NCBI RefSeq assembly: GCF_965363235.1
Contig: NC_134843.1
Coordinates: 92,661,795-92,725,794, forward strand
Length of the DNA stretch: 64,000 nt
Reading direction: 5' to 3'
Source of the DNA: Mytilus galloprovincialis
Taxonomy: Eukaryota; Mollusca; Bivalvia; Mytilida; Mytilidae
The position numbers were made by a program, and so were the translations under genes. Position 1 is the first letter of the stretch. Each line of letters opens with the position of its first letter. Shown piece by piece: positions 49,800-61,601 of this stretch. The notes under the pieces were generated by a model. That model was not told the DNA's origin. It did not search any database and saw only the letters and a list, made by a program, of their open reading frames with translations.

Positions 49800-51650
49800 T
49801 TCATATAAATAAAAAACAAAAAAAATATCCACAGTAAACATCTTCATCAGTCAAGGTGCTACACATTACGACATTTAAATGTATGCACCACTAATGTGTC
49901 AAGTGTCTAAATTTAATCTTAGCATCAGGTTCTAATAAGATCTGTGAGTGGTGAGGAGCTATCCTTAGAGTGTGCTGAGTTTTCAAAAATAAGTGGGTCT
50001 AAAATGTTCCAATCTCTGATGGTGTTTGGTATGAAGATGTACTTGTAGTATCTGTTCTTGCATACATGATATATATGTAAAATTTGTCTCTACATGTTTT
50101 ATGGTTGTTCCTGGTGTTTGATACAATGTGTGTCATTGGGATGTTTGCTTTACCATTTAGTGTAGCAATATATTTTTGTTTTCTCTTATTCTATCTTTTA
50201 CTGATTTCTAGTTTAGATCTTTTAGTATCTGTGTCATCAAGCCTTCTTCTGGAGTAAGTAACTAAGTTATTGTTATAGTTTATATTATTGTTGTCATTAT
50301 CACATCAAAACTTTGATATTAAGAATTACAATGATTTTTCTTTAAACTTTCCACCAGTAACATCCATAGTTTTTTTTTAAATTCTCCATTTCCATGTACA
50401 TAACTAGAATAACAGTTACATGTACTGAGTTAGATGTAACATCTATGGTTACATTACACTTAAATCATACATCTGTCTACATTTCAAATATGTGCATCAC
50501 GATCCTCCACTAAATAGCAACATTTTAAACTATTTATTTCTAAAGATGATCTCCACGACGGTCACCAGTCACTGAGTCTGTAACAGAACTAAACTTGTTT
50601 TGTACTTGTAGAGTGATGACTATTACTTTTAATTTTATTGAATATATTTCTCCATCTGACTAGGGACGTTTATAAATTATATAAGTCCTGACCTCACATC
50701 TATAAAATTGTGTCCATACTGTGAAATTATGTACAAATTGCCTTCAAAGTTTCCAACTTTTCAATTCATTATGTGGTTTTAAAATTGGTCAACCAATGTC
50801 AACCTGTGTCTACAAAACGCATAAATGATATAGATGATTTACGTTATCCGTAATACCCAAAAACCGACAACGGACGAAAATTACGTGTATGGCATTGCAC
50901 GAATAATAAGCAGATTTAACCCTTAGTTATCTAAGACATATAAATTTTATCAATATTTTTATATTAACATTGTTAAACGAATAAGAGTTTTATCATGGAG
51001 CCATCCTTATACATGTTCAACACTGGAATTGATCAATATTGCGAACACGAATCTATCATAACGTCACTGAACGGACTCCCGTTTCAGACAGCACACTGAG
51101 AAGTCTGAGATTATGAAAGATGACTATCAATAAACATATAAGAAAGTAAAGACGCTAAACTCATTTGAACTTCACTTCAGGCTGCATCATTTTAAAATCT
51201 TATTAATGATTTTAATAGGCCTTGATTATCATACTGTACAGCATATTTAACAAAAATCTGAGAAAAAGTATTTGAATATTGTCAATTAGGAGACGTTTTG
51301 ATAAATCTTTACAATGAGTCAATGCGTTCTATGTAAAGAAAATAATAAAGGCACAATGCTGACTGTGCTTTTCTTTTCGAAATTGATAGAATAAATGAAT
51401 ATGCAGAGTAATTATGTAAATGATATTTATCAGAAGTGTAAGGTCTTTAAGTTACCATCATTTTTACTGTAGATCTGAAACTGTAACAAATGTCGAAAAT
51501 TAAATATTCGTGCTTTTTATACTTCCATGGAATGGTTTTTAAATTGCAAGGAAGGCTTTCATTGGATGGCTTCTGATGCTGAATATTCTAAAACAAATCC
51601 GGATGATAAGCGGAATCAAAGTATATGTTGTTAGTGCTATCAGTGGTAAC
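49800..51650. other. Gene-free stretch next to the right terminal repeat
   Basis: I see no supported protein-coding exon or repeat. The missing 5' exon of the minus-strand homeodomain gene could lie here. One weak candidate is an ATG-GAA followed by a GTATAA donor at 51528-51521 (minus strand), which would splice in the correct phase, 123 bp inside the terminal repeat. Confidence 0.3.
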
Positions 51651-51754
51651 ATCTGTACTGTACAGTATGAAAGTCGGCCGTTGTTAGTGGTACTACCACA
51701 CTAACATCACTAATAGATTCCTGATAGTAGTAGCTAACATAACAGGATCGGGTG
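51651..51754 (-). repeat. Right terminal inverted repeat of the giant transposon
   Basis: It pairs with 1843-1946 over 104 positions without gaps. The five mismatches are at positions 6, 9, 12, 17 and 24 from the tip, and the inner 80 positions look identical. It keeps the same dyad and TACTGTACAGTA palindrome as the left end. Confidence 0.88.
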
Positions 51755-51761
51755 AATATTG
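51755..51761. repeat. Right 7-bp target site duplication (AATATTG)
   Basis: It is an exact copy of 1836-1842, directly outside the right terminal repeat. Confidence 0.8.
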
Positions 51762-51789
51762 GATATTAGTGGTCATATCAGTACTGAAA

Positions 51790-52195
51790 TCTATGACAAT
51801 TTTATAATAAATAAATACAATATTTATAGAGCGCATTATATAATAACAAAAATTACTCTAAGCGCTTCACATTTAAAAAATAAAGTAAAAAATACAAAAA
51901 TACATAAAACATAGATAACAAAGCATTAATTTAAAAGAATCAAACAAGCATATAAGATATATGTACTTAAAAAAGAAAAAGGAAATAAAAGAAATGAAAA
52001 ATGCATGTACCCTAAAATATACAAACCAAAATAATCCTTAAAAGCAGTACGAAATAAATGAGTCTTGAGTTGCTTTTTAAAAACATCTAAAGAATGTACA
52101 CTCCGTAAAGACGATGGCAAATTGTTCCAGAGTGTAGGTGCAGCCTTGTCAAAACGCCTCTCACCGTAGCTTAAACATTGTCTATGACCGTTGGT
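51790..52195 (-). pseudogene. 5'-truncated LINE remnant (reverse transcriptase C-terminal end)
   Basis: The minus strand encodes SYGERRFDKAAPTLWNN followed by LPSSLRSVHSLDVFKKQLKT and LFRTAF, the typical end of a non-LTR retrotransposon reverse transcriptase ORF (CR1/L2/Jockey-like group). It is followed by a 3' tail with 'gaagcgcttagagtaa', 'atgcgctctataaat' and an AT-rich microsatellite-like end. Only the last 70 or so codons remain, as expected after incomplete reverse transcription. It belongs to the host flank just outside the giant transposon. Confidence 0.7.
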
Positions 52196-52204
52196 TTTCC
52201 CGTT

Positions 52205-52380
52205 TGAATGGTTTTACACAAGTAATGTTGGGGCCCTTTATAGCTTTTAGTTCGGTGTGAGCCAAGGCTTCGTGTTGATGGCCGCACATTGACCTATAAT
52301 GGTTTAATTTTATAAATTGTTATTTGGATGGATAGTTATCTCATTGGCACTCATACCACATCTTCCTATATCTATCTAGT
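52205..52380 (+). repeat. Interspersed repeat fragment
   Basis: 'gggccctttatagcttttag' to 'cactcataccacatcttcc' matches 11800-11930 and 62575-62705. Confidence 0.55.
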
Positions 52381-53340
52381 CTTGTCGTGTCTGACCACAA
52401 TCACTAGTTTGGGCACCCATAAAACTATTAAGTTTGAATATTCTAAAAGTAATGTTTGGTATTTTGATATTAATGGTATCGTTTAGATTGTAACATTTTA
52501 ATTTCCTTAAGTTTCATCACGTCATACAAATTTTAATACATTAACAAAATATGCATGTATAAAAATAAAAAAAAATCCTATTATACAGTTATAAGCCTTT
52601 ATAGAATGAGAACAAAACAGTTATGTTCACTATCTTTTTGCAATATTTAACCCGGTAAGTCTCCTTAATTCTACATACTGGTATTAAAATGGTAAATCGA
52701 TTTAATACAGAGCATATAATGAATTCCCATTAGTTCAACAAAAAACAAACTATTGACCGTTCGAAAAGTTGTGTAACGTTAACATCATTGCCAGTGACTG
52801 ATGACGTAAACACCCAAACACAATAGTGTGGTCGACCTTTTATCAAATTGAAGTCTATATCAGGTTAAATGATGTAATTTTCAAATTTTATGCCGATGCC
52901 ACAAAAAATCGGGAAATATGTCTTGTTTGGGTAAATCTTTCTCCAGCTTTAGCAGAAATTTTACAGAATTGTTCTACTTTGTAAATTGTTTGCGCAAACA
53001 GAGCAATGGGGTGATTTTTTAAATTTTGTTTTATCATTTTTAAATTTAAAACAAAAGATAAAAATGTTTAACCTTTGTCGCACATACTTTAAAATTGAAT
53101 TTGATGGACGTGACCTTTCGGTCTTATTAACGTTGATTAGATATGGCAGTTATCATATATTCATTTTTGAATTAATCCTTTTAAGTAGTAAATAAACGGT
53201 GAAAAAACATATACAAAATTCAAAATGACTCAGTTTTAGCACTTTTATTTGCCATGCATTTTGACCGTGAATGATCAAAATTTAAATGGATACAAAAATG
53301 CTTTAAATGACATATAAGACTAGTTGAAACAGGTTCAAGC
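52381..53340. other. Gene-free AT-rich stretch
   Basis: The small ORF at 52986-53195 shows no family resemblance. I see no repeat or RNA gene. Confidence 0.4.
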
Positions 53341-53369
53341 TTTGCATACATTTTCGTGAAAATATATAA

Positions 53370-54330
53370 TAAAGGGCTGCGCTTTAGCGCATGATACGCC
53401 CGTTGCTCTTTTAACTTGTCTTTTATGCTTTAAATGAATTTAATTTATATGATCAACTAGAAAGAGTGTGAGCCCTGTCAAATACCCCCCCCCCCCCCCA
53501 AATAATAAATAAAAATACTCAAAAAAATTGGCACTATTAAGGTCAATAGATATAAACAATTTATCAAAGTTGCATAAAATTTTTGTGAAAGTGTTAGTTA
53601 TTGTCCCAAAATTGGAAAATCCCCCCTTTTTTAAGCATAAAAATTCATAACACGGAAATGTAAAATCTGAAATTTATAAAAATTGAAAGGGAGCTTACAT
53701 CAATAGACATAAACAATTCACCAAAGTTTCATGGACATTGGTGAAAGCCTTTTTGAGTTATTGTCCGAAGTGTTGACGACGGACCCCCTATTTTATGAAT
53801 AAAGCCCCATAAATCCAAAACTTAAAATCTGAAATTAAAAAAAAACGAAAGGGAGCTTACGTCAATAGATATAAACAATTCACTTAAGTTTCATGGAAAT
53901 TGGTGAAAGTGTTTTTGAGTTATTGTCCGAAGTGTGGACGACGGACCCCCTTTTTTTATGAAATAAAGCCCCATAAATCCAAAACTTAAAATCTGAAATT
54001 AAAAAAAAACGAAAGGGAGCTTATGTCAATAGATATAAACAGATCACTTAAGTTTCATGGAAATTGGTGAAAGTGTTTGTGAGTTATTGTCCGAAGTGTG
54101 GACGACGGACCCCCTTTTTTTATGAATAAAGCCCCATAAATCCAAAACTTAAAATCTGAAATAAAAAAAAAAACGAAAGGGAGCTTACGTCAATAGATAT
54201 AAACAATTCACTTAAGTTTCATGGAAATTGGTGAAAGTGTTTTTGAGTTATTGTCCGAAGTGTGGACGACGGACGGACGGACGAACAACGGTATACCATA
54301 ATACGTCCCGTCTAAAAGACGGGCGTATAA
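53370..54330 (+). repeat. Interspersed element with 162-164-bp tandem units
   Basis: It opens with 'gggctgcgctttagcgcatg' and 'gatacgcccg' and closes with 'agacgggcgtata', so the tips are short inverted complements. Inside, the unit containing 'gggagcttacgtcaatagat' and 'attgtccgaagtgtggacga' repeats at about 53689, 53851, 54015 and 54179. The last unit runs into a GGAC tract like that of the 34160 family. Confidence 0.7.
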
Positions 54331-54739
54331 AAACGATACTAGGAATTATTTCAACACTAAACAAATCGTATATGTGAAGCGCTTTTATAGATTTTCCTTC
54401 CTCAGGAATACTGAAACCCACACTGGATAATTATGACCAAATGAGACCTTTAAAGAATAGCCAACATACTTAAATGTTTCTTTTTCAAGAGATGGAACCT
54501 TAGTCTCTAAATGTATAAGCACTGATCGCTGGGGAAATAATTTCTATGATAATACCGATATTGACAAAGTCTGATGCATCCGATGCCCTTTTACTAAAAT
54601 GTTTCTAAATAATCATAGGAAGTTAATGCCAAAACACTGACCATTGGAAGGATAACGCGCGTCTGGGGTAATAACTTATAATCCTGGTACCTTTGATAAC
54701 TATTTACCCATATTCTGACTATTTTAATTATTGTGTCTG
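54331..54739. other. Gene-free stretch with repeat scraps
   Basis: Only 'cgcgcgtctggggtaataac' and 'ataatcctggtacctttgat' are recognisable; they recur at 59735-59815 as part of another dispersed repeat. Confidence 0.4.
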
Positions 54740-54965
54740 TTTAGTTAACGCATCAATGTAAATATAACGGAACTTGATGAGACTGTCACCAAAGTGAGAG
54801 GGTTAGCGCTATAAAACCAGGTTTAATCTACCATTTTCTACATTTGAAAATGCCTGTACAAAGTCAGGAATATGACAGTTCTTGTCCATTCCGTTTTTGA
54901 TGCGTTTTGTTATTTGATTTTGCCATGTGATTATGGACTTTCCGAATTGATTTTCCTCTAAGTTC
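54740..54965 (-). repeat. Interspersed repeat, copy C (reverse)
   Basis: In complement it carries 'catattcctgactt' and 'ttaaacctggttttatagc', as in copies 1-420 and 63600-63980. Confidence 0.6.
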
Positions 54966-55339
54966 AGTAATTTTGTGATTTTACTTTTTAGTCTAACCAT
55001 ACTATGTCCGAATCACATGCTAAAGACTGATATATGATGCTGAAAATAACATGGTGTGCATAATTTGCACAAAATGATAACTTGTACACATCATATACAT
55101 TAAAAAGTTAATCATCTTTATAGATAGTATACTTTTGTATTTTAGTTTCCTGTCTATTCAGTCGTTTATTGTATTGTATTTGTGTTTGAGTTTAATTAAA
55201 GAATGGATTTGATATTGGTCAAATCGCTTTCATCGATTTTATTTTAATCTAAAATAGATATTTTTCTATTATCTGTGTATTTAAATAATATCTATAAAGA
55301 TATGGAGATAAAAAAAACACACAATCATTTTAATAAAGG

Positions 55340-55800
55340 CAACAGTAGTATACCGCTGTTCAAAACTCATAAATCCATGGACAAAAATCAAAATCGGGGT
55401 AACAAACTAAAACTGAGGCAAACGCATTAAATATCAGAGGAGAACAACGACACAACATTAAAATGTAACACACACAGAAACGGATTAAGCATTAGACAAA
55501 ATCCTATGAGAATAACAAATATAACATCAAAACCAAATACATGAATTTGGGATAGATAAGTACCGTGACACGTCTTATAGTAATGTGAATTAACACTCCA
55601 AATTAAGAGAAAACAAACGACACAACGGAAACACAACGTTAAAATGTAACACACAGAAACGAACTATAATATAACAATGGCCATATTCCTGACTTGGTAC
55701 AGGACATTTTTAAAGGAAAAGTGGTGGGTTGAACCTGGTTTTGTGGCATGTCAACCCTCGCACTTTAATGGCAATGTTTAATATAACATTACAATGACAA
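55340..55800 (+). repeat. Interspersed repeat related to copies A-C
   Basis: 'aaaactcataaatccatgga', 'atcagaggagaacaacgaca' and 'ccatattcctgacttggtac' mark a longer relative of the 1-420 family. 'aacacaacgttaaaatgtaacac' -like phrases occur twice inside, showing an internal duplication. No coding sequence. Confidence 0.55.
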
Positions 55801-56189
55801 TACAATATTACAGGACTACAATACAAATAAATAGGAGAACGTATTATGCAAAGAAAAACATGAATAATAGATAACAAAAGGCATCAGGTTTAAAATGCAA
55901 TACGCCAAAAACGCGCCTCGTCCACACAAGACTTGCAAGTGACGCCCAGATATAAAAGTTCGAAAGTAAAAAAAAGTACAATGTTGTACAGCACTGAGGA
56001 CCTAAAGATGAAAAAGGTTGTGCCAAATACGAGAAATTACGAAATTAAGAAAAACATTATAATAAGAAATAATAATTGAAATCGAAAACACAGACCATTA
56101 ACGGTACATTGATGGAATTCCATACTCTGACTAATTCACATATTTAACTAATGTCTTATTCTGTAAATAACAGATTTGTATAAATTACA

Positions 56190-57720
56190 TCGTTAAAACC
56201 GCTTTTATCATTTTATTTTAAGCTAAAAGAGAAAATTTTCTATTTTCTGTGTATCTAAATAATACAAATATATTTAACTTTCTATATAAATATGAAGATA
56301 AAAAAAATAACCAATCATTATAATATTATATTCTATTATTATTACCTTTGATAACTATATACTATTAATTTGGCAAGATTTCTACGAAATGACGTGTTTT
56401 TTAAATTGACCATATCAAATAAAATGCACGCAGTTCGTTAAGTATAAATTACGTTGTCAAAAAAGATAGACAGGAATAAAATAAAGAGTGAGAGGTAAGA
56501 ATACAGTATTAAATAAGACGAGCAATTTTCACTGTTGCTGTGAATAAATGTCTGTAACTTAAAACTTTTATTTTCAGTTGTCGAACTTTTCTTATTGATA
56601 ATACAAATTGATATGTAGTTTACAATAAGCGTGTTACTTACAAATAATAGATAACTTTCATAATAGTTCAATTAAATTGATTTAAAATGTAAAGCACACA
56701 TGATTGCGTTTAGGAAGAAACCGCTTTCATCATTTTATTTTAAGCTAAAATATTTGTTTTCTATTATCCGTTTATTTAAATAATACAACTATAAATAACT
56801 TTCTATATAGATATGAAGATAACAAAAATAACCGAATAATTATTATACTATTTTTATTAATTTTGCAATATTTCGACGAAATATTTTTTAAATAGAACTT
56901 TGAAATTTTACATGACTGACCATATCAAATTTAAACAAATAGTTCTATCTGTATAAACTACGTTATTGAAAAGGATAGACAGGGATAAAATAATAAGTGC
57001 CAGGTAAGAATACTGGTTAAAATTAGACAAGTAATTTTCACTGTTAATAATAATATAGACTTAAGGCGTGTCTGATGCGTTTTTATCAAAAACATTTAAA
57101 TGAAAAATAATAAATCTCATCGAAAACATAGACCATTCAGAGTATATTAAAGGAAACATTTACTCAGACCAATTACCATGCCGATCTGTTGTCTTAAGCT
57201 GAAAATTGCAGGTTTGTATGAATTACGATGTTAAATCTGCTTTCGTCAATTTCATCTTAAGTCTAAACTATTTTTTTTTCTATTATCTCTGTGTATTTGA
57301 ATAATACAAATATATATAACTTTCTATATAAATATAAATATAAAAAAATAACCAATCATTATTTTACTATTTTTATTAATTCGGCAAGATTTCAACGAAA
57401 TGTGTTTTAAATATAACTGTGTTTTTCCATTGATCATATCAAACATAAGACACACATTTCTATCAGTATAAATTACGTTATTGAAAAAGATAGACAGGAA
57501 TAAAAAAAGAGTAAGAGGTAAGAATACAGAAGACGAACAATTTTCACTGTTGCTGTGAATTTAAACTTTAATCATCAGTCGTTGAACGTTTCTTGAAGAT
57601 AATTCACATTGATTTGTAGTTTACAACATACGTGTTACGTACAATTGGAAGATAACTTTTAAAATATTTCATTTTAATTGATTAAAAACGAAATTGTAAA
57701 GCACACATTAATATTTTTCC
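56190..57720 (+). repeat. Three degenerate tandem repeats of about 510 bp
   Basis: The block starting 'ccgctttcatcattttattt' recurs at about 56202, 56730 and 57238, each followed by 'ctttctatat', 'aaataaccaatcatt', 'gatagacaggaataaa' and 'gaggtaagaatac'. A partial fourth copy lies at about 55226-55330, before the inserted repeat at 55340. Identity is moderate, suggesting an old duplication. No ORF is conserved between units. Confidence 0.7.
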
Positions 57721-60690
57721 ATGGAGGTATTACATTAACGATTTAATGTTAAGATAAAAACAAGAACGGATGACCGTATATGGATTTAAAGCTCCTCTTG
57801 TTTACTTCTACCGTTTCAAATCGGTCTTTATTATTTGACAATACTCGACTTTTGCTATGGTAGTAATTACCGGTTTTTCCAAGAATTTAGATTTTTGATT
57901 TTCGGCCTTTTAGTCTTCTTAGTTTTGTTATTAGGTCTTTCCACTATTCTGCGGAAAGACCGATTGTATTTGTTCTGATTCTTTTTTTTCTTCCACCAAA
58001 TTTCAAAACGTGTATTGTGGTTTTGCAAGATTTTGCTTAGATTTTTTGCATATGATATCGAACAGCTATTTTACTCTTGAGAATGACCCTATTTAGTCGA
58101 AGACTTTTTATTGTAAGAGTTATCTCCCAAAACACTTTGTGGTGACATCTCGTCTACAACCGTAAAAGAAAGTTGAAAATTTATTTCGCCAAATGGCTTG
58201 CCGTATCCTCAGAATCCCCCCTAATTTTGACGAAAGCGATAGGAAGGCTTCATATGAGAGTTATTTCCCCTAATGCATTTGAAATAAATGATATGTATTT
58301 AAAACTGGTAAACCGTAAGTGATAGAGACCAGGGTCTGTTAATTTGATGTCCGTGGTCCAAAGAATAGAAAACTAGATAAGGTCAAAATCAAAATTTGAC
58401 TTTTCCTTGTTCCAATATCTCCTCTGTCACTTTTAAAGATATCTATTATAGAACTATTTTTGCGAAATGTTTGCGATTGTGATTTGATTAAGGGGACGAC
58501 CATTTAGTTTTCGGGGGGGGGGGGGGGGGGGCAGGAGGATTTGTTTTGGATCGGTTATTTATTTTTGTAAACTAAGAGGACAGGTTATCTATTTTCTGTA
58601 CTATTGAGGCAAGATTAAAGCAAGCGACTGATTATTTAATTTCACAACTATTTTATAATATTCGAAAACATAGTTTTTAAATTATTTGTTTATTTATTAT
58701 ATAACTAATACATGTATAGTCAAGTCATTATGTACCATTTAATTACAATTTATCCTCCTCCTCTGCAGAAATGAATCTTCTATATTCTGAACTGCATATA
58801 CATATATTGCATACATTCACAGTATTTAAGTTTGGTGGTATCTAGATTTTTTTGGAAAGTATTGGGAAAGATGTTTCACCGAGGGGAGCGAGGCAAAAAT
58901 AATTTTGAAGAGTTTTTGAGCCACTGAAGGCCCAAGAAGCTATAGAACAAATGATGCAAAATCATGCTTTCTGGATGTTCCCCTTTCTTAATCTGAAAAT
59001 GCAAGTTCTGTTTTGATAATTATTTGACAATATTTTGGTCACAAAGCAAAAAGTATAGATTCAGTGTAAGACTTAAGTTTCTAGGGACAACATCAAAAGA
59101 CCAATATGCATGATGAAGCAAAAATGTAACTCGCATTGTTAAGGAAGCTGGCTTGTCATGTTTTGTTTTTTTTGTCAGATTTTCGGAATCCTCGGGTTTT
59201 ATCCATTTGAATGCCTTGAAAAAATTTGCTCGGTGACCCCCATTTTTCTTTTTGTAAATCTTTTACATGTATAATGATAAGCCATCTGTAAAAGTCTTAT
59301 AAAATTTTAATTACTTTTTAACAGTTTTTGAGAACTTGTCAATGATAAAGCTATAAAAAGTCAAAAGAGAATATTTTCCCGCCAAAATTTCAATGGCTTA
59401 TATCTCGAAAACAAGCAAGGTGGCCTATATATTTTATTTGCTCTTGGAGTCCTTTATTAATTCCCTATCAATATAAACTAGTGTTTTGAAAAGTTAATTA
59501 CTTTGAAACTGAGAAGCGAACTCCTTTCAGTCTGTGGCTTCTGTTTTTTTTTAACTCATGATCAAGTCATTTTTATAAATTTTCTGTTTACAAAACTTTG
59601 AATTTTTCGAAAAACTAAGGATTGTCTTACCCCAGGAGTAGATTACCTTAGCCATATTTGGCACAACTTTTAGGAATTTTTGATCCTCAATGCTCTTCAA
59701 CTTTGTATTTATTTGGCTTTTTAACTATTTTGATCTGAGCGTCACTGATGAGTCTTATGTAGACGAAACGCGCGTCTGGCGTATAAAATTATAATCCTGG
59801 TACTTTTGATAACTATTATAACAAAATTACTAAATTACAAAAGGAATGCAACACTCACAGAATACAGAAGGGCAATCAATGAACAAAAGACAAATAAATA
59901 AGAAAAATTGATCCCGAAAAATCAGGGTCTATATCTGAGGGAGAACAGAACTTTCTTGTCGCAAGGCACTCGCCGTGAACTTAATTTGATATGGAGACAA
60001 GCGTTTGGTGTTGAAATTTCCTACATGAGTAAAAAATATACTTTCACTCAATTGCCTTTTAATTATGTTTATGTTTCGCTGAAAACAGAAGTTTAAGATA
60101 TCAGAAATCAGAAATCAGTTGAATTAGCATTGCGTTAAGACGCCCATTGTTGGAATTGTACCAAGCATTTATAACATTGAAAGTGAAATCATACAAATCA
60201 ATCTTAAATTTTATAGGTAAAAAAGCATTAAGGATGTCAAGAATTCTTTCTAAGGCGTCGGTTCGTTTGTTACAAACCTACTGCTCCAACAGCGCATTTC
60301 TTAGATATGTGAAATACAATATAGACTCACATACATATAATCATATGTTGAAATATGATATATATATAAATAAATATTTAAGAAGGCCTACATATAATAT
60401 ATTAGTCTATATTTAGATCTTTTTTAATCTTTTCTGTAATTTAATTCATAAAATATGTGTCATACTTGAACATATAGTCCACACATCTGTTTTTAATTGG
60501 ATCTTGTTTTAATTAAAGCTAACTTCTTCGTCAGTTTTACCATGTATGTTTTTTTTTATCCTTTAGAAATCACAGAATCCTCACCATCTACACGTTGAAG
60601 CTGGTAACTAAAATAATTCCCTTTTGGTAGATTTGAACAGTGCAACTGAACAATTAGAAGACTTTACTATATCAATTTATTAAAAGGATT
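57721..60690. other. Gene-free stretch upstream of the alpha-kinase gene
   Basis: It holds a G-run of about 20 at 58504-58531, repeat scraps at 59735-59815 ('gatgagtcttatgtagacga', 'cgcgcgtctggcgtataaaa') and otherwise AT-rich sequence. The ORFs at 59908-60096 and 60147-60416 show no recognised motif. 'tttttttatcctttag' near 60566 could be the acceptor of a 5'UTR exon for the downstream gene. Confidence 0.4.
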
Positions 60691-60694
60691 TACA

Positions 60695-61543
60695 ATGGGC
60701 AATAATTACTCAGACGGCATGAATTCTACATACCATTCAATATCTTCCGATGAAAGGGAAATACATCGGTGGTCTAGTTTCGAATATTATCCTTTCAAGT
60801 GCGGAAGACGTAGAATTGTGTATAAAGGTATCTCATTCCAGTCAAAACGTATTGACGAGATCGAAGAACCAACAGATGGAAATTTCCATGGCAAAGGTAC
60901 TAAAACTAAGAGTAAGAGGGTGAAAACCACCGACAATATTGACAATTCATACTGGTCAAAGCGAAAATGCGTCGTGAAAACGGCAAGTAAGGACGACATT
61001 ATGATGAACGACAAAAGCAATACGGATTCGCAGTGGTTTAGAAAAATGTTTATCACAGGGAACGACAATATCAGTTTGTTTCGGAAAGAACTAAATATGG
61101 ACACAGAAAAGAAACTAGGAATTGCTTTTGCTAAATCTTATTTGGCGGAGATAGACAACATGTCATCAGTATGGAACCCAATTTGTTACTATTGTTGTAG
61201 ATATAAAGGTAGACTTAGCATGGATGACATTGTTTTAATAGAGGACAGAATAGAAGGACCATTCAGGCATTTTATATTCGTCGACGGGACTTGCGAAGAT
61301 GACTGTCCTGCTATTTTGAACGCGTTTCTCCATTTCACATACCACCAGAGTGAAGGAAAATTGGTTATGTGCGACTTTCAAGGAGCTGAGGAGAAAAGCA
61401 ATATCCTTCATCTTACCGTGCCAACAGTTCATTCAATTGAGAGGTCATTTGGACCAAAAGACCAAGGCGAAGAAGGTATTAAAGAAGTTCTATCGAACCA
61501 TAAATGTAACGAGTTATGTCATAAGGACTGGTTGAAACCGTAG
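60695..61543 (+). CDS. Alpha-kinase family protein, single coding exon
   Basis: This 282-residue protein ends in an atypical (MHCK/eEF2K-type) alpha-kinase fold, which normally phosphorylates Ser/Thr. Visible landmarks: RRRIVYKG (38-45) and CVVKT with the likely ATP-binding K95; RIEGPF (185-190); FLHFTY (211-216); CDFQG with D227 and Q229; FGPKDQGEEGI (252-262); and HKCNELC (269-275), the C-terminal zinc-binding part. It starts MGNNYS, a good N-myristoylation signal, suggesting membrane attachment. The position normally Asp in the LTDP motif is Val here (LTVP, 240-243), so catalysis may be altered. Residues 46-90 look like an extended N-lobe loop. An AATAAA lies 53 bp after the stop. It is a host gene, 9 kb outside the giant transposon. 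Confidence 0.82.
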   Translation: MGNNYSDGMNSTYHSISSDEREIHRWSSFEYYPFKCGRRRIVYKGISFQSKRIDEIEEPTDGNFHGKGTKTKSKRVKTTDNIDNSYWSKRKCVVKTASKDDIMMNDKSNTDSQWFRKMFITGNDNISLFRKELNMDTEKKLGIAFAKSYLAEIDNMSSVWNPICYYCCRYKGRLSMDDIVLIEDRIEGPFRHFIFVDGTCEDDCPAILNAFLHFTYHQSEGKLVMCDFQGAEEKSNILHLTVPTVHSIERSFGPKDQGEEGIKEVLSNHKCNELCHKDWLKP

Positions 61544-61595
61544 TGCGAAAACCAAAACTTTCATAGAAAGCTTAACTACAATAATCCGTATGTGT

Positions 61596-61601
61596 AATAA
61601 A
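61596..61601 (+). terminator. Polyadenylation signal of the alpha-kinase gene
   Basis: AATAAA occurs 53 bp downstream of the stop codon, the first such hexamer after the gene. Confidence 0.5.

Larger units (their letters stand above)
1843..51754 (+). mobile_element. Giant KDZ-superfamily (Zisupton-like) DNA transposon, about 49.9 kb
   Basis: The element starts CACCC and ends GGGTG. Its 104-bp terminal inverted repeats (1843-1946 and 51651-51754) pair without gaps, with five mismatches all in the outer 24 positions, and it is flanked by the direct repeat AATATTG. Inside are an apparently intact KDZ transposase gene on the plus strand and a homeodomain/HMG/chromodomain gene on the minus strand, converging on a satellite-rich middle. 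Much of the length comes from later nested insertions and tandem amplification. KDZ elements are known to be large; that this one is mobile is inferred from the intact transposase and clean ends. An ancient segmental inversion could also give inverted repeats, but would not explain the target duplication together with an internal transposase. Confidence 0.85.

Noticed and set aside
59908-60416. Two ORFs upstream of the alpha-kinase as extra exons
   Set aside because: No family motif and no in-phase splice link that I could justify; one overlaps repeat scraps.
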